Assembly (NCBI RefSeq): GCF_008727875.1
Contig: NZ_VTWS01000001.1
Span: 1,054,001 to 1,118,000 of the forward strand
Reading direction: 5' to 3'
From: Larkinella humicola
Lineage (GTDB): Bacteria; Bacteroidota; Bacteroidia; Cytophagales; Spirosomataceae
Length of the DNA stretch: 64,000 nucleotides
Below, one piece after another: positions 1-8,112 of this stretch. The position numbers and the translations under genes are program-made. Within the stretch, counting starts at the first letter, position 1; every line of letters begins with the position of its first letter. The notes beneath the pieces were generated by a model. That model was given only the letters and a program-made list of their open reading frames with translations. It searched no databases and had not been told where the DNA came from.

Positions 1-2
1 GT

Positions 3-773
3 ATTCAATCGGACAATACCCCGTCGCCGTCCTCGGCGCTAACGGAATTAGGGCGGATCGCCGTGGGCGAGAAAGTGGAGCGGTCGGGTCAGGTGGTTCC
101 GAGCAGCATCGACAGTTTCCGCATTCGCGGGGATCATGCCGAAGCCGTCCACAAAGTCTACGGCGAAACCATCACCGAATTGCCCATCCTGTTTTATTCC
201 GATCAGGAAGAAATTGTCTGCAATGAGCGACTCGAAATCCGCACCGCCGACGGCAAACTGTTCGGCTACGGAGACAACCACACTTTCCACATCTGGAACG
301 ACGAACTGAAAAAATACGCCGTCACGACCGTCGAAAAACGCCCACATATTCGGGACGAAACCGTCACTTTTTTGCAGAAAAACCTGCATCCCGGCAAAGC
401 GAAGCTGATTAAGTGGTTGCCGGTTTTGACGTTGCGGTTTGTCATTCGCGACATTCCGCTGCTGGGTTACTGGCAGTTCAGCACCCGCGCCGTCCAGACC
501 ACCATTCCGAACCTGCGCAATAAGTTCGATGAATACAAGAAACTCTTCGGCAGCGTGCAGTATTTGCCGTTTTTGCTGAAAGTCAAAAAGGTGAAGTCCA
601 ACAAACCGGGCATGGTGTATCAGTACCCGATTGTCGATCTGGTGCCGCAGTTTTCGTTCGAAACCGCCCACCGCCTGGCCCGTCACCTCCGCGAAAATCC
701 GCAGGCCGATGTGAGTCACTGGCTGAGCGAAAATGGCGACAAACCAGAGCAACTGCCGACAGCGTTGGAGTGA
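3..773 (+). CDS. Phage gp3-like (recombination-directionality-factor-like) protein, 5' partial
   Basis: The frame is open from the first bases of the window to a TGA at 771-773, so the 5' end is missing. A GTG at 63 is the first internal start candidate, but the upstream residues (including LGRIAVGEKV across that point) look coding, so the true start probably lies outside. Recognisable pieces are the LGRI-VGEKV opening, SIDSFRIRG, the CNERLEIR-LFGYGD stretch, LTLRFVIRDI, GYWQFSTRA and STIPN-like TTIPNLRN. From memory these match proteins annotated as gp3-like recombination directionality factor or hydrolase/metal-binding protein, found in phages and scattered bacterial loci. No integrase or other phage gene is visible here. 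The family match is moderate and the function is inference. Confidence 0.5.
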   Translation: MQSDNTPSPSSALTELGRIAVGEKVERSGQVVPSSIDSFRIRGDHAEAVHKVYGETITELPILFYSDQEEIVCNERLEIRTADGKLFGYGDNHTFHIWNDELKKYAVTTVEKRPHIRDETVTFLQKNLHPGKAKLIKWLPVLTLRFVIRDIPLLGYWQFSTRAVQTTIPNLRNKFDEYKKLFGSVQYLPFLLKVKKVKSNKPGMVYQYPIVDLVPQFSFETAHRLARHLRENPQADVSHWLSENGDKPEQLPTALE

Positions 774-788
774 TCGTAGTCTAACCGA

Positions 789-821
789 TTTGCCAATCAG
801 TGCATTATCTGGTTATCTTAG
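789..821 (+). promoter_or_regulatory. Predicted Bacteroidota-type promoter of the DUF433 gene
   Basis: TTTG at 789-792 and TATCTTAG at 814-821 are separated by 21 bases, close to the Bacteroidota pattern of TTTG plus TAnnTTTG. The ATG at 839 would then have a very short leader. Seen by eye only. Confidence 0.45.
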
Positions 822-838
822 CAAAAAGTGACTGATTT

Positions 839-1066
839 ATGGAGCAATATCAGAAATACATTCAGATCAATCCGAATATCCGATTCGGGAAACCTTGTAT
901 TGCGGGGACACGCATTGCGGTTCAAGATATTCTTGGTTGGCTGGCTTCAGGAATGAACAACGAAGAAATTTTGGAAGACTTCCCCGAACTGACCACTGAC
1001 CAAATCCGAGCAGCTCTGGCGTTCGCTGCGGATAGCGAACGACGCACCCGCTTACTGGCTGCTTAA
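839..1066 (+). CDS. DUF433 family antitoxin-like protein
   Basis: This 75-residue protein has the DUF433 signature: a short N-terminal strand, then RFGKPCIAGTRIAVQDIL and a C-terminal helical part with the pattern GMNNEEILEDFPELTTDQIRAAL. DUF433 proteins are small winged-helix-type proteins usually encoded just before a DUF5615 PIN-like toxin and are taken to be VapB-like antitoxins that neutralise the toxin and bind their own promoter. Here the stop TAA overlaps an ATG that opens a toxin-like frame, but that frame dies after 14 codons, so the antitoxin appears orphaned. A good promoter match precedes it. Family call is firm; antitoxin activity is inferred from the family. Confidence 0.85.
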   Translation: MEQYQKYIQINPNIRFGKPCIAGTRIAVQDILGWLASGMNNEEILEDFPELTTDQIRAALAFAADSERRTRLLAA

Positions 1067-1110
1067 TGAAACTCCTTCTGGATGCTAATTTATTGTATCG
1101 GTTAGTCTGA
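1066..1110 (+). pseudogene. Truncated DUF5615 PIN-like toxin remnant
   Basis: ATG at 1066 overlaps the antitoxin stop codon (TAATG), the usual arrangement of DUF433/DUF5615 pairs. The 14 codons read MKLLLDANLLYRLV and stop at TGA 1108-1110. MKLLLDANLS-RLV is the typical start of DUF5615 PIN-like toxins and includes the first conserved Asp. After the stop, another frame continues LKLNKL, similar to what usually follows RLV, so a frameshift may have come before the loss. The rest of the toxin is absent; AT-rich sequence begins instead. Too short for a domain call, but position and motif agree. Confidence 0.6.
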
Positions 1111-1158
1111 AGTTAAACAAATTATCAGTAGAGCAGGAGGAATATATTACATAAATAT

Positions 1159-1824
1159 ATGACTAGAAAAATACTAATATTTTCATTTATCACACTCCTG
1201 ATTAGCTCTTTATTCATTTCTTACTTCGCTTTTTCTTTGATGAAATGGGAAACTTTGACAGCTTCTATTTCTCTAACAATTGCAATTATTTCAGCTTGGG
1301 TTGCTTACGAAACCTTCTATTTACAAAATCAATCAAAAAGACCGCAGATTGTATTAACTATCGATTCTCAAAGCCGCCACAGTTTATTTCTGCTTGTATG
1401 TCAAAATTTAGGAGAAAAGGCTGCATTTAATTTTAAATTCACTTGGACAAGGCCTTTATTGGACCTGAAAGGAAATCAAATCACTTTCAAATCAAATCCT
1501 AAAATTGTTGATTGTGAAATACCTGTGTTAAATGCAAAAGAAAAATTATCAATAATTGTTGATGAAATAGGTAGCTTTTACAAAAAAAACAAGGATGATA
1601 GTAAATACTATTCTGGTACAATTTCCTTTCAAGAATCATTAACATGTAATAAAAAAACATCTTATAATTTTCAGTTTTCTTTCGAACAATATTCTGAAAC
1701 ACCATTATCAGAAAGTGAGTTACCAAAAACCTTATTTGAAATCCAGAAAATACCAAAAAACCTAGAAGATATAAAAGCTGAATTACAAAAATTGAGATAT
1801 ACTATAGAAAATAATATAAAATAA
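1159..1824 (+). CDS. AT-rich hypothetical membrane protein with two N-terminal TM segments
   Basis: I do not recognise this 221-residue protein. Two hydrophobic segments are visible, at about residues 5-27 and 32-51, followed by a soluble domain with beta-rich composition, a Lys/Asn-rich middle and a short helical, possibly coiled C-terminus (LEDIKAELQKLRYTIENN). The layout suggests an inner-membrane protein with a C-terminal domain in one compartment. A purine-rich AGGAGG at 1135-1140 lies about 18 bases before the ATG, unusual here because most neighbours lack such a site. The gene is strikingly AT-rich with AAA/ATA/TTA codons, unlike every neighbour, which suggests recent transfer. It sits directly after a truncated toxin. 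Confidence 0.7.
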   Translation: MTRKILIFSFITLLISSLFISYFAFSLMKWETLTASISLTIAIISAWVAYETFYLQNQSKRPQIVLTIDSQSRHSLFLLVCQNLGEKAAFNFKFTWTRPLLDLKGNQITFKSNPKIVDCEIPVLNAKEKLSIIVDEIGSFYKKNKDDSKYYSGTISFQESLTCNKKTSYNFQFSFEQYSETPLSESELPKTLFEIQKIPKNLEDIKAELQKLRYTIENNIK

Positions 1825-1828
1825 ATCT

Positions 1829-2506
1829 TCACACAATCAACTTATACCCCACTCCCCTCACATTCACAATCTGTACCTGCGGGTCATCTTTGAGGTAGCG
1901 ACGAAGCCGCGTAATGAATACATCGAGACTTCGGCCATTGAAAAAACTGTCGTCACCCCACAAATCCAGCAGCACGGCAGAGCGTTCCAGCACCTGATTC
2001 CGCTGTTCGTAGAGTCGCTTCAGTAGTTCGGCTTCGCGGTGTGACATCGGCGTCTCTTTTCCGTTGAACGCCAGCTTTTGTTTGGGATAATCGAACTGGT
2101 AATGGCCAATTGGCAAGCGATCCGGCGTGGTCGGGCGAACGGTCTGGTTCCGGGACAGCAGGGCCTGAATGCGGACAATCAATTCGTCGATACTGAACGG
2201 TTTTTTGAGGTAATCGTTGCCACCCAACTCAAAACCCCGGACCACATCTACGGTTTGGGAACGAGCCGTCAGGAAGATGATCGGAACGTACGGGTCGGTT
2301 TGCCGAATGCGCGCAGCCAGTGAAAAACCGTCGAGTTTGGGCATCATCACATCCGCCACCACCACGTCGGGGGAATGGGCGACAAACAACGCATAACCTT
2401 CCTCGCCGTCAGCGGCATACAAAACCGCAAACCCGCGAACCTCAAGGCTGTCCCGGACAATCAGGCCCAGCGAAAGTTCATCTTCAATCAATAATACGGT
2501 TGCCAT
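1829..2506 (-). CDS. OmpR-family response regulator
   Basis: This 225-residue protein has an N-terminal receiver domain (about 1-120) with the acidic pair E8/D9, phosphoacceptor D52 in VVADVMMPKLDG, T80 and the KKPF lysine near 102. A C-terminal winged-helix DNA-binding domain follows (about 130-225), ending in RGVGYKLIV, typical of OmpR/PhoB regulators. It lies downstream of a histidine kinase gene in the same direction, separated by 123 bases that hold a 36-bp perfect inverted repeat. Across the kinase gene is a divergent GLPGLI/TonB receptor unit with three tandem 10-bp repeats in its promoter, a plausible target. Class is certain; target is inferred. Confidence 0.95.
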   Translation of the reverse strand: MATVLLIEDELSLGLIVRDSLEVRGFAVLYAADGEEGYALFVAHSPDVVVADVMMPKLDGFSLAARIRQTDPYVPIIFLTARSQTVDVVRGFELGGNDYLKKPFSIDELIVRIQALLSRNQTVRPTTPDRLPIGHYQFDYPKQKLAFNGKETPMSHREAELLKRLYEQRNQVLERSAVLLDLWGDDSFFNGRSLDVFITRLRRYLKDDPQVQIVNVRGVGYKLIV

Positions 2507-2519
2507 AGAAGAGAAATTA

Positions 2520-2616
2520 TTTCGCGGAGTTGAGCGGAGGAAAGGGGAGTTAAGCGGAGATTTCTTTAAAAAACTACTCTGCTTAACTCCCCTTTCCTCC
2601 GCTCAACTCCGCGAAA
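2520..2616. repeat. 36-bp perfect inverted repeat between kinase and regulator genes
   Basis: Left arm 2520-2555 and right arm 2581-2616 are exact reverse complements over 36 bases with a 25-base spacer. Each arm contains two copies of GGAGTTRAGCGGAG about 20 bases apart, so the arms are themselves tandem repeats. It lies downstream of the kinase stop and upstream of the regulator start, inside the presumed operon. Confidence 0.9.
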
Positions 2617-2629
2617 CAACTCTTTTTAC

Positions 2630-4114
2630 TTAATTAGGGATCCAGATTACAAACACACTCCCCCGTCCCGGTTCGCTCGAAACTTCAATGCGTCCGCCGT
2701 GCTTCTCGACGACCTGCCGGACGTACGATAGCCCCAGCCCGAAGCCTTTTACCGGATGAAGGTTCCCCGTCGGAACCCGAAAAAACCGATCGAAAATCAC
2801 CTCGTGATACACCTTCGGAATCCCATTGCCGTTGTCCTCCACCGTCAGCCGCCAGCCGTTTTCATCGGCTCGGCTGTTGATCAGGATTTGAACCGACTCC
2901 TGCGAATACTTGATCGCGTTATCGATCAGGTTGTTAATGGCGTTGCCCAGGTGCAGCCGGTCGGCCTGAACCTGGGCGTTTTCCGGAACGGTTTCTACTT
3001 CAATGGCCACCAGTTTCACCGGTGCGCCCGCTGAGGCTTTTAACTGGTGATTGCCCACCACCTCCTGAATCAGTTCGGAAGGCTTAAGCCACTCGCGGTT
3101 CAGTTCCAGTTCCTTCTTCTCGTCGACCGCCATGTTCAGCACCTTCTCCACCAGATCGGACAGCCGTTGCAGTTCATTTTTTGAAATAGTCAAATAGCTG
3201 TGGGTTTTCTGTGCGTCATTCAGCGCCCCGAAATGTTGCATGGCTTCCACAGCCGCCGAAACCGTCGCAATCGGCGTTTTCAGTTCGTGCGTCATGTTGT
3301 TGATGAAATCGTTTTTGATTTCCGACAGCTTTTTCTGTTTCAGAATGGTCGATAACATATACAGAAAGCACCAGGTAGTCAACGCCATCAACAGGGCCGA
3401 GCCCGCCAGCAGCCAGTCCATTTTCTTCAAAATATAGCCCGTTGGACTGTCGAACGAAGCTTGCAGAAACTGGTTTTTAACGGGATTGATAGGCATCGGC
3501 GGGGTCTTAATGGGCGAACCGGTACGCATCGGGTTGTCCATCTGCTGACGGAATATATCCGGTTTTAACTGAATCGTGTCCAGTTGATAATCGGCCTCGA
3601 CATCGCGCAGACGCAACTCGGCCCGATAGGTCGAATCGAATGTTGCAAGGTTGAATTTATGGTCACCCGCCCAGTTCAAAATCAGCATTTTGGTAATTTT
3701 CCGGGCCATGGTGTCGATAAAAACACGGTCTTTCGACGATCGTGACTGCCGTTTAATCCGGTAATTCATCACCTGGACGCTTACCGGCTGCGAATCGGTG
3801 ACGGTGACAAAAGCACTGTCACTGCGCCGGTCAAATGCCATGCGACTTACCGGGAAATCCTCTTCCGATTCCATCGGGCGAAAATGAAACCGCCGACGTG
3901 GTTCGTCGGAACGGATTTCGCCCCGAACCAGTTGACGGGCGTCGTTAAACTGCTGTTTTTCAACCGCCGAAATGAACGCACCCCGCACCGTCCGCCGAAA
4001 CTGCTGCTCGTGGAGTTGGTAGCTCGTATACAGCCAGTAGCCCTGAAAGGTCATCACGCCCAGGATACAAACCGTCATCAGAACAAAGATCGACCGGATG
4101 CGCTGTTTCATCAT
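2630..4114 (-). CDS. Membrane sensor histidine kinase
   Basis: About 494 residues from the chosen start (MMKQRIRSIF). A longer frame reaches 4204, but its first 30 codons lie in the divergent promoter region and lack signal-like sequence. TM helices lie at about residues 5-28 and 234-257 with a periplasmic sensor region between. Then come the HisKA helix with the phosphoacceptor His near 276 (NMTHELKTPIATV) and a HATPase_c domain with the N box (NLIDNAIKYS), G1 (DNGNGIP) and G2 (GFGLGLSYV). It autophosphorylates and passes phosphate to the OmpR regulator encoded downstream. The sensed signal is unknown. Divergent orientation to the GLPGLI/TonB genes suggests envelope or transport control. Confidence 0.93.
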   Translation of the reverse strand: MMKQRIRSIFVLMTVCILGVMTFQGYWLYTSYQLHEQQFRRTVRGAFISAVEKQQFNDARQLVRGEIRSDEPRRRFHFRPMESEEDFPVSRMAFDRRSDSAFVTVTDSQPVSVQVMNYRIKRQSRSSKDRVFIDTMARKITKMLILNWAGDHKFNLATFDSTYRAELRLRDVEADYQLDTIQLKPDIFRQQMDNPMRTGSPIKTPPMPINPVKNQFLQASFDSPTGYILKKMDWLLAGSALLMALTTWCFLYMLSTILKQKKLSEIKNDFINNMTHELKTPIATVSAAVEAMQHFGALNDAQKTHSYLTISKNELQRLSDLVEKVLNMAVDEKKELELNREWLKPSELIQEVVGNHQLKASAGAPVKLVAIEVETVPENAQVQADRLHLGNAINNLIDNAIKYSQESVQILINSRADENGWRLTVEDNGNGIPKVYHEVIFDRFFRVPTGNLHPVKGFGLGLSYVRQVVEKHGGRIEVSSEPGRGSVFVIWIPN

Positions 4115-4154
4115 GTACAAAAATACCCGCTTTTCTGTCGGCTTTCCAACGGCG

Positions 4155-4184
4155 TTAACACTACTTAACACTATATAACAGTGC
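4155..4184. promoter_or_regulatory. Three tandem 10-bp direct repeats, candidate OmpR-type operator
   Basis: TTAACACTAC, TTAACACTAT and ATAACAGTGC follow each other exactly, one helical turn apart. They lie between the divergent kinase and GLPGLI genes. A -7-like CACCTTTG at 4202-4209 lacks a good TTTG upstream; the repeats occupy about that place. OmpR-family regulators commonly bind 10- or 11-bp-spaced direct repeats, so the adjacent regulator is the obvious candidate. Confidence 0.5.
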
Positions 4185-4249
4185 TTTACATCCAACCTCC
4201 GCACCTTTGTCCCATCATTTTCCAGTCATCATTTCACTCCTCCGTAGTC

Positions 4250-5101
4250 ATGAAACGATTCAGAACTGTAGCCGCTGCCCTCATCGGTCTTCATTTGGCA
4301 GCCCAACTGGCCAACGCCCAACCCACGGCCGGCAAGATTTCGTATGAAGTCATGCAAAAAGTCGATCTGTCCCAGATGCGGGTCATCATCAACGGCCAGG
4401 AAGTCCGGCCGGATGGTGCCGATGCCCCCGCAGGTATGCCCGAAACGCGGTCTTTTGTCCAGCATTTTATTTTCTCAGGGACCCACGGCAAGGAAGAACA
4501 GGACCGCAACAGCGGTGGCGGGATCATGGTCCGGCAGGTGATACAGGATGGTGGTGGACCAGGCCCCGGACCCGGTGGACCAGGTGGACCAGGTGGCCCT
4601 GAAGGACGCGAAAATCGCAATTTCAATGGTCGCCCCTTCGAACGTGCCGTGTATTTCGATCTGGCAGCCCAGAAAACCGTCGAGGTGTTGGCGATCAAAA
4701 AAGATTCGGTTACCAGTCACTACCAGACCGAAATCCCGCAGAAACGGGTAACAGGCTGGCAGGAAACCGACAAAACGAAGAAAATTGCGGGCTATCTCTG
4801 CAAGAAAGCAACGGTTCCCTTCAAGAATATGTCCTATACCATCTGGTATACCACGGAATTGCCGTTTACGTACTCCCCCATCAGCAGCCTGACGCCCGAA
4901 AAAGGCGTGGTTTTGCAAATCGAGAGTGACAACGAAGCATTTAAAGCGACCAAAATTGCCGCCCAGGACGTGAAGGAAAGTGACGTTATGCCGCCCCAAA
5001 CCGCCCAGGTGGTAACACTCGAAGAGCTGAACACCATCCGTCAAAAAGCCATGGCCGACATGCGCCAGCAAATGATGAATAATTTTCAAAACCGGAATTA
5101 G
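4250..5101 (+). CDS. GLPGLI family protein
   Basis: 283 residues from MKRFRTVAAAL, chosen because it opens a clear signal peptide ending near ANAQ; the frame extends upstream to 4181 without signal-like features. It has GLPGLI-family traits: an early GKISYEVMQKVDL strand, a central conserved part (GWQETDKTKKIAGYLCKKA, then YTIWYTTELPF) and repeated beta strands. A Gly/Pro-rich tract (GPGPGGPGGPGG) around residues 101-120 is a low-complexity insertion. GLPGLI proteins are exported Bacteroidota proteins of unknown function, often paired with a TonB-type outer-membrane protein, as here. The stop is followed within 5 bases by a long inverted repeat, then the receptor gene. Confidence 0.85.
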   Translation: MKRFRTVAAALIGLHLAAQLANAQPTAGKISYEVMQKVDLSQMRVIINGQEVRPDGADAPAGMPETRSFVQHFIFSGTHGKEEQDRNSGGGIMVRQVIQDGGGPGPGPGGPGGPGGPEGRENRNFNGRPFERAVYFDLAAQKTVEVLAIKKDSVTSHYQTEIPQKRVTGWQETDKTKKIAGYLCKKATVPFKNMSYTIWYTTELPFTYSPISSLTPEKGVVLQIESDNEAFKATKIAAQDVKESDVMPPQTAQVVTLEELNTIRQKAMADMRQQMMNNFQNRN

Positions 5102-5105
5102 TGTA

Positions 5106-5201
5106 CGGTTTACGGTATTCGGTTTACGGTTTACGGTGGCTGACGCAAGCTTCCACGGATGCGTTAGCCACCGTAAACCGTAAACCGAATACCGTAAACC
5201 G
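5106..5201. repeat. Heptad-repeat hairpin (41-bp arms)
   Basis: Left arm 5106-5146 and right arm 5161-5201 are reverse complements over 41 bases with one G/A difference; the loop is 14 bases. The arm reads as 7-bp units CGGTTTA, CGGTATT, CGGTTTA, CGGTTTA and then CGGTGGCTGACGC, the core shared with other sites. It starts 4 bases after the GLPGLI stop and precedes the receptor gene. Confidence 0.9.
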
Positions 5202-5229
5202 AATACCAACCTGAAATTGACCAAGTACC

Positions 5230-8103
5230 ATGCGCTCACTTCTCCCTGTTTTCTTTTTTATGATCAGTCTAACGAAGGTCGTCGCCCAGTCGCAGCTCCG
5301 GGGGGCGGTGGTCGACTCCACCACGCGAAAACCGCTGATGGAAGCGACGGTTTCCCTGCTGTCGGTGCGCGATTCGTCGGTCGTCACCTTCATGATTACC
5401 AACGGAGACGGGGAATTTACCTTCAAAAATGTGGCGGTGGGGACCTACCGGCTGCTGATTACGTATGTGGGGTATCGGAACAAATCAAAGCGCATTTCGA
5501 TCACAACCGGCAAACCGCATACCGACGCTGGAACAATTGAAATGATTACCCAGGCGGTTAACCTCAACGAAGTGGTGGTGAAGCAGGAAGGGCCGCCGAT
5601 TGTCATCAAACAGGATACGGTCGAGTTCAATGCCGGTGCCTTCAAAACGCAGCCCAATGCAATGGTGGAGAACCTGTTGAAGAAACTACCGGGCGTGGAA
5701 GTGGACCGCGAGGGAACCATCAAGGCGCAGGGGCAGGAAGTAAAACGGGTCTTGGTCGACGGAAAACCGTTCTTTGGCGATGATCCGAAAATGGCCACCC
5801 GCAACCTCCCTGCCGACATCATCGACAAAGTCCAGATGTACGATCAGCAGTCCGATCAGTCACAATTTTCGGGTATCGACGACGGTGACCGGAACAAAAC
5901 CATCAATCTCGTTACCAAAAAAGACAAGCGGAAGGGTTATTTCGGCCAGCAATCCATCGGTGCCGGACCGAACGAGACGAACGATGACGTCCGCTACGCG
6001 GCCCGGCTTAACCTGAACCGGTTTAACGGCAACCAGCAGATTTCGCTGATCGGGCAAGCCAATAACATCAACCAACAAGGCTTTACGGGCCAGAATATAT
6101 TCGGCGGGGGCGCCGGACTGGGTGCCAATTTTGGTGGTGGTGGCCTGATTGTGGCGGGTGGCCGGAGTGGCGGAGGAAGCAATGGCGGGAATACCAACGC
6201 CATCACCCGGACGCTGGCGGGTGGTTTAAACTACCGCGACCAGTGGGGTAAGAAAGTAGACGTGGCAGGGAGTTATTTCCTGAACGACCTCAATACCGTA
6301 ACCGATCAGCAAAGCCGCCGACAGTATGCGCTGCCCGACACTTCCTACCAGGTCAACCAGAACAGCACGTCGCGCAATCAGGTCACCAGCCACCGGTTCA
6401 ACATGCGGTTTAATTACCAGATCGATTCGTTGACGACGCTGCGGATTACCCCCGGTTTTACCCTACAGAATTCTGAATACCAGAGCATTAATCAATCACA
6501 AACGCTGACGAACGACGCGATTTCCAGCGTCGAGCAACTGGATTCGACGAACCTGATCAACACCAGCAACACGAATTATAATTCGACCGGAAACGGGATT
6601 TCGGGGAATAACAACGCACTCCTGATGCGGAAGTTCAAACGCAAAGGGCGGACGTTATCCCTGAACTGGAACATTGCCGTCAACAACCAGAATACCGATG
6701 GCATCAACCAATCCCTCAACCAGTTTTTCGGGCAAACCGGCGGCCGGAATAACCAGAACATCGATCAACGAAACGAACAAACCAGCAAGTCGGTGACCAA
6801 CTCGATTAACCTGACGTATACCGAACCGCTTTCGCTCAGCAAAACCCTGGAGTTTCATTACAACTATTCCAATAACCGCAATACCTCCAACCGATCGGTA
6901 AACGACTACGATGAATTGACCAAAGACTACACGGAATTCAACCCATCGCTGAGCAATAACTTTGTAAATACCTACATGACAAATCGGGTCGGTTCTACGC
7001 TGCAAAACAAACGTCTGAAGTATACCTACGCGCTGGGATTTGACATGCAACAGGCTAATCTCCACAGCGATAACCAGACAAGAGACGTCAGTCTGAACAA
7101 AAGCTTTACCAACGTACTACCGAATGCGATGTTTACGTATAACTTCAGTAAAAACAGGACGCTGCGGTTCAATTACCGGAGTCGCACCAACGCCCCTTCC
7201 GTGTCGCAGTTGCAGCCCGTAGCCGACAACACCAATCCGCTCAACATCCGGCTGGGTAATCCGGATCTGAAACAGGAGTTTAGCAATACCGTTTCGCTGA
7301 ATTACAACAATTTTCAGCAAACGACCTTCCGCAGCGTGTTCGCTATGCTGAATGCGACCCAAACCAACAACAAAATCGTGAATGCCACGACGTTTACCAA
7401 CCAGGGAGCGCAAACGACGCAACCCGTAAACACCAACGGTTATTATAACGTGATGGCATTCCTGGCCATCGGTCGGCGCATTCAACCCCTCAAAGCCAAT
7501 GTGAACCTGACGAGTAACATCAACTTCAACCGGGGCGTCAGTCTGGTCAATAGCCAGACCAACCGGTCGCAAAACTGGACGTTCAGCCAGGGTGCCCGCA
7601 TCAACTCGAATTTCGATGAAAAACTTGAATTTGGACTGAGCGGCAACATTAGTTACCAGACTGCTTTATACTCTCTGCAAACGAATCAGAATACCGAGTA
7701 TTTCAACAAATCGCTCAGTGGCGATCTGTATTACCAATTGCCTTTCCGGCTGGTTGTTACGACGGATGTTACGTACAATAATTACTCGGGAAAATCGGCT
7801 GGATCGGTTCAGAATTTTGCGCTCTGGAACGTGGCCTTAACCCGTCAATTTTTCAAAAACCGCCAGGGAGAATTAAAATTGCAGGTCTATGATTTGCTGA
7901 ATCAAAACCGCAGCATCAGCCGGAATGTGACAGAAACGTATTCCGAAGAAACGAATAGTCGCGTTCTGAACCGGTATTTTATGCTCAGCTTTACCTATAA
8001 CCTGCGGAGATTTGGCAGCGGCCCTCAGTCCCGAACCGAACGGCAAAACCGGGATCAGAACTTCCCGCAACGGGGGATGCAACGGCCGGGGCGAATGAAT
8101 TAA
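5230..8103 (+). CDS. TonB-dependent receptor-like outer membrane beta-barrel protein
   Basis: 957 residues with a signal peptide (about 1-19, ending VVAQ), an N-terminal carboxypeptidase-regulatory-like domain (about 22-105: LRGAVVDSTTRKPL, GEFTFKNVAVGTYRL, YVGY), a plug-like region (LLKKLPGVEVDREG, VLVDGKPFFGDDPKMATRNL, INLVTKKD) and a long Asn/Gln/Thr-rich barrel region. It belongs to the outer membrane beta-barrel group of TonB-like proteins commonly found next to GLPGLI genes. It probably moves a ligand across the outer membrane using TonB energy; the substrate cannot be read from sequence. A Gly-rich stretch (GGGAGLGANFGGGG) lies near residue 300. Probably co-transcribed with the GLPGLI gene. 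Confidence 0.9.
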   Translation: MRSLLPVFFFMISLTKVVAQSQLRGAVVDSTTRKPLMEATVSLLSVRDSSVVTFMITNGDGEFTFKNVAVGTYRLLITYVGYRNKSKRISITTGKPHTDAGTIEMITQAVNLNEVVVKQEGPPIVIKQDTVEFNAGAFKTQPNAMVENLLKKLPGVEVDREGTIKAQGQEVKRVLVDGKPFFGDDPKMATRNLPADIIDKVQMYDQQSDQSQFSGIDDGDRNKTINLVTKKDKRKGYFGQQSIGAGPNETNDDVRYAARLNLNRFNGNQQISLIGQANNINQQGFTGQNIFGGGAGLGANFGGGGLIVAGGRSGGGSNGGNTNAITRTLAGGLNYRDQWGKKVDVAGSYFLNDLNTVTDQQSRRQYALPDTSYQVNQNSTSRNQVTSHRFNMRFNYQIDSLTTLRITPGFTLQNSEYQSINQSQTLTNDAISSVEQLDSTNLINTSNTNYNSTGNGISGNNNALLMRKFKRKGRTLSLNWNIAVNNQNTDGINQSLNQFFGQTGGRNNQNIDQRNEQTSKSVTNSINLTYTEPLSLSKTLEFHYNYSNNRNTSNRSVNDYDELTKDYTEFNPSLSNNFVNTYMTNRVGSTLQNKRLKYTYALGFDMQQANLHSDNQTRDVSLNKSFTNVLPNAMFTYNFSKNRTLRFNYRSRTNAPSVSQLQPVADNTNPLNIRLGNPDLKQEFSNTVSLNYNNFQQTTFRSVFAMLNATQTNNKIVNATTFTNQGAQTTQPVNTNGYYNVMAFLAIGRRIQPLKANVNLTSNINFNRGVSLVNSQTNRSQNWTFSQGARINSNFDEKLEFGLSGNISYQTALYSLQTNQNTEYFNKSLSGDLYYQLPFRLVVTTDVTYNNYSGKSAGSVQNFALWNVALTRQFFKNRQGELKLQVYDLLNQNRSISRNVTETYSEETNSRVLNRYFMLSFTYNLRRFGSGPQSRTERQNRDQNFPQRGMQRPGRMN

Positions 8104-8112
8104 TTTGGATTT

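Noticed and set aside
4181-4249. Longer N-terminus for the GLPGLI protein
   Set aside because: It would place residues across the operator-like repeats and the -7-like element; the ATG at 4250 opens a perfect signal peptide.
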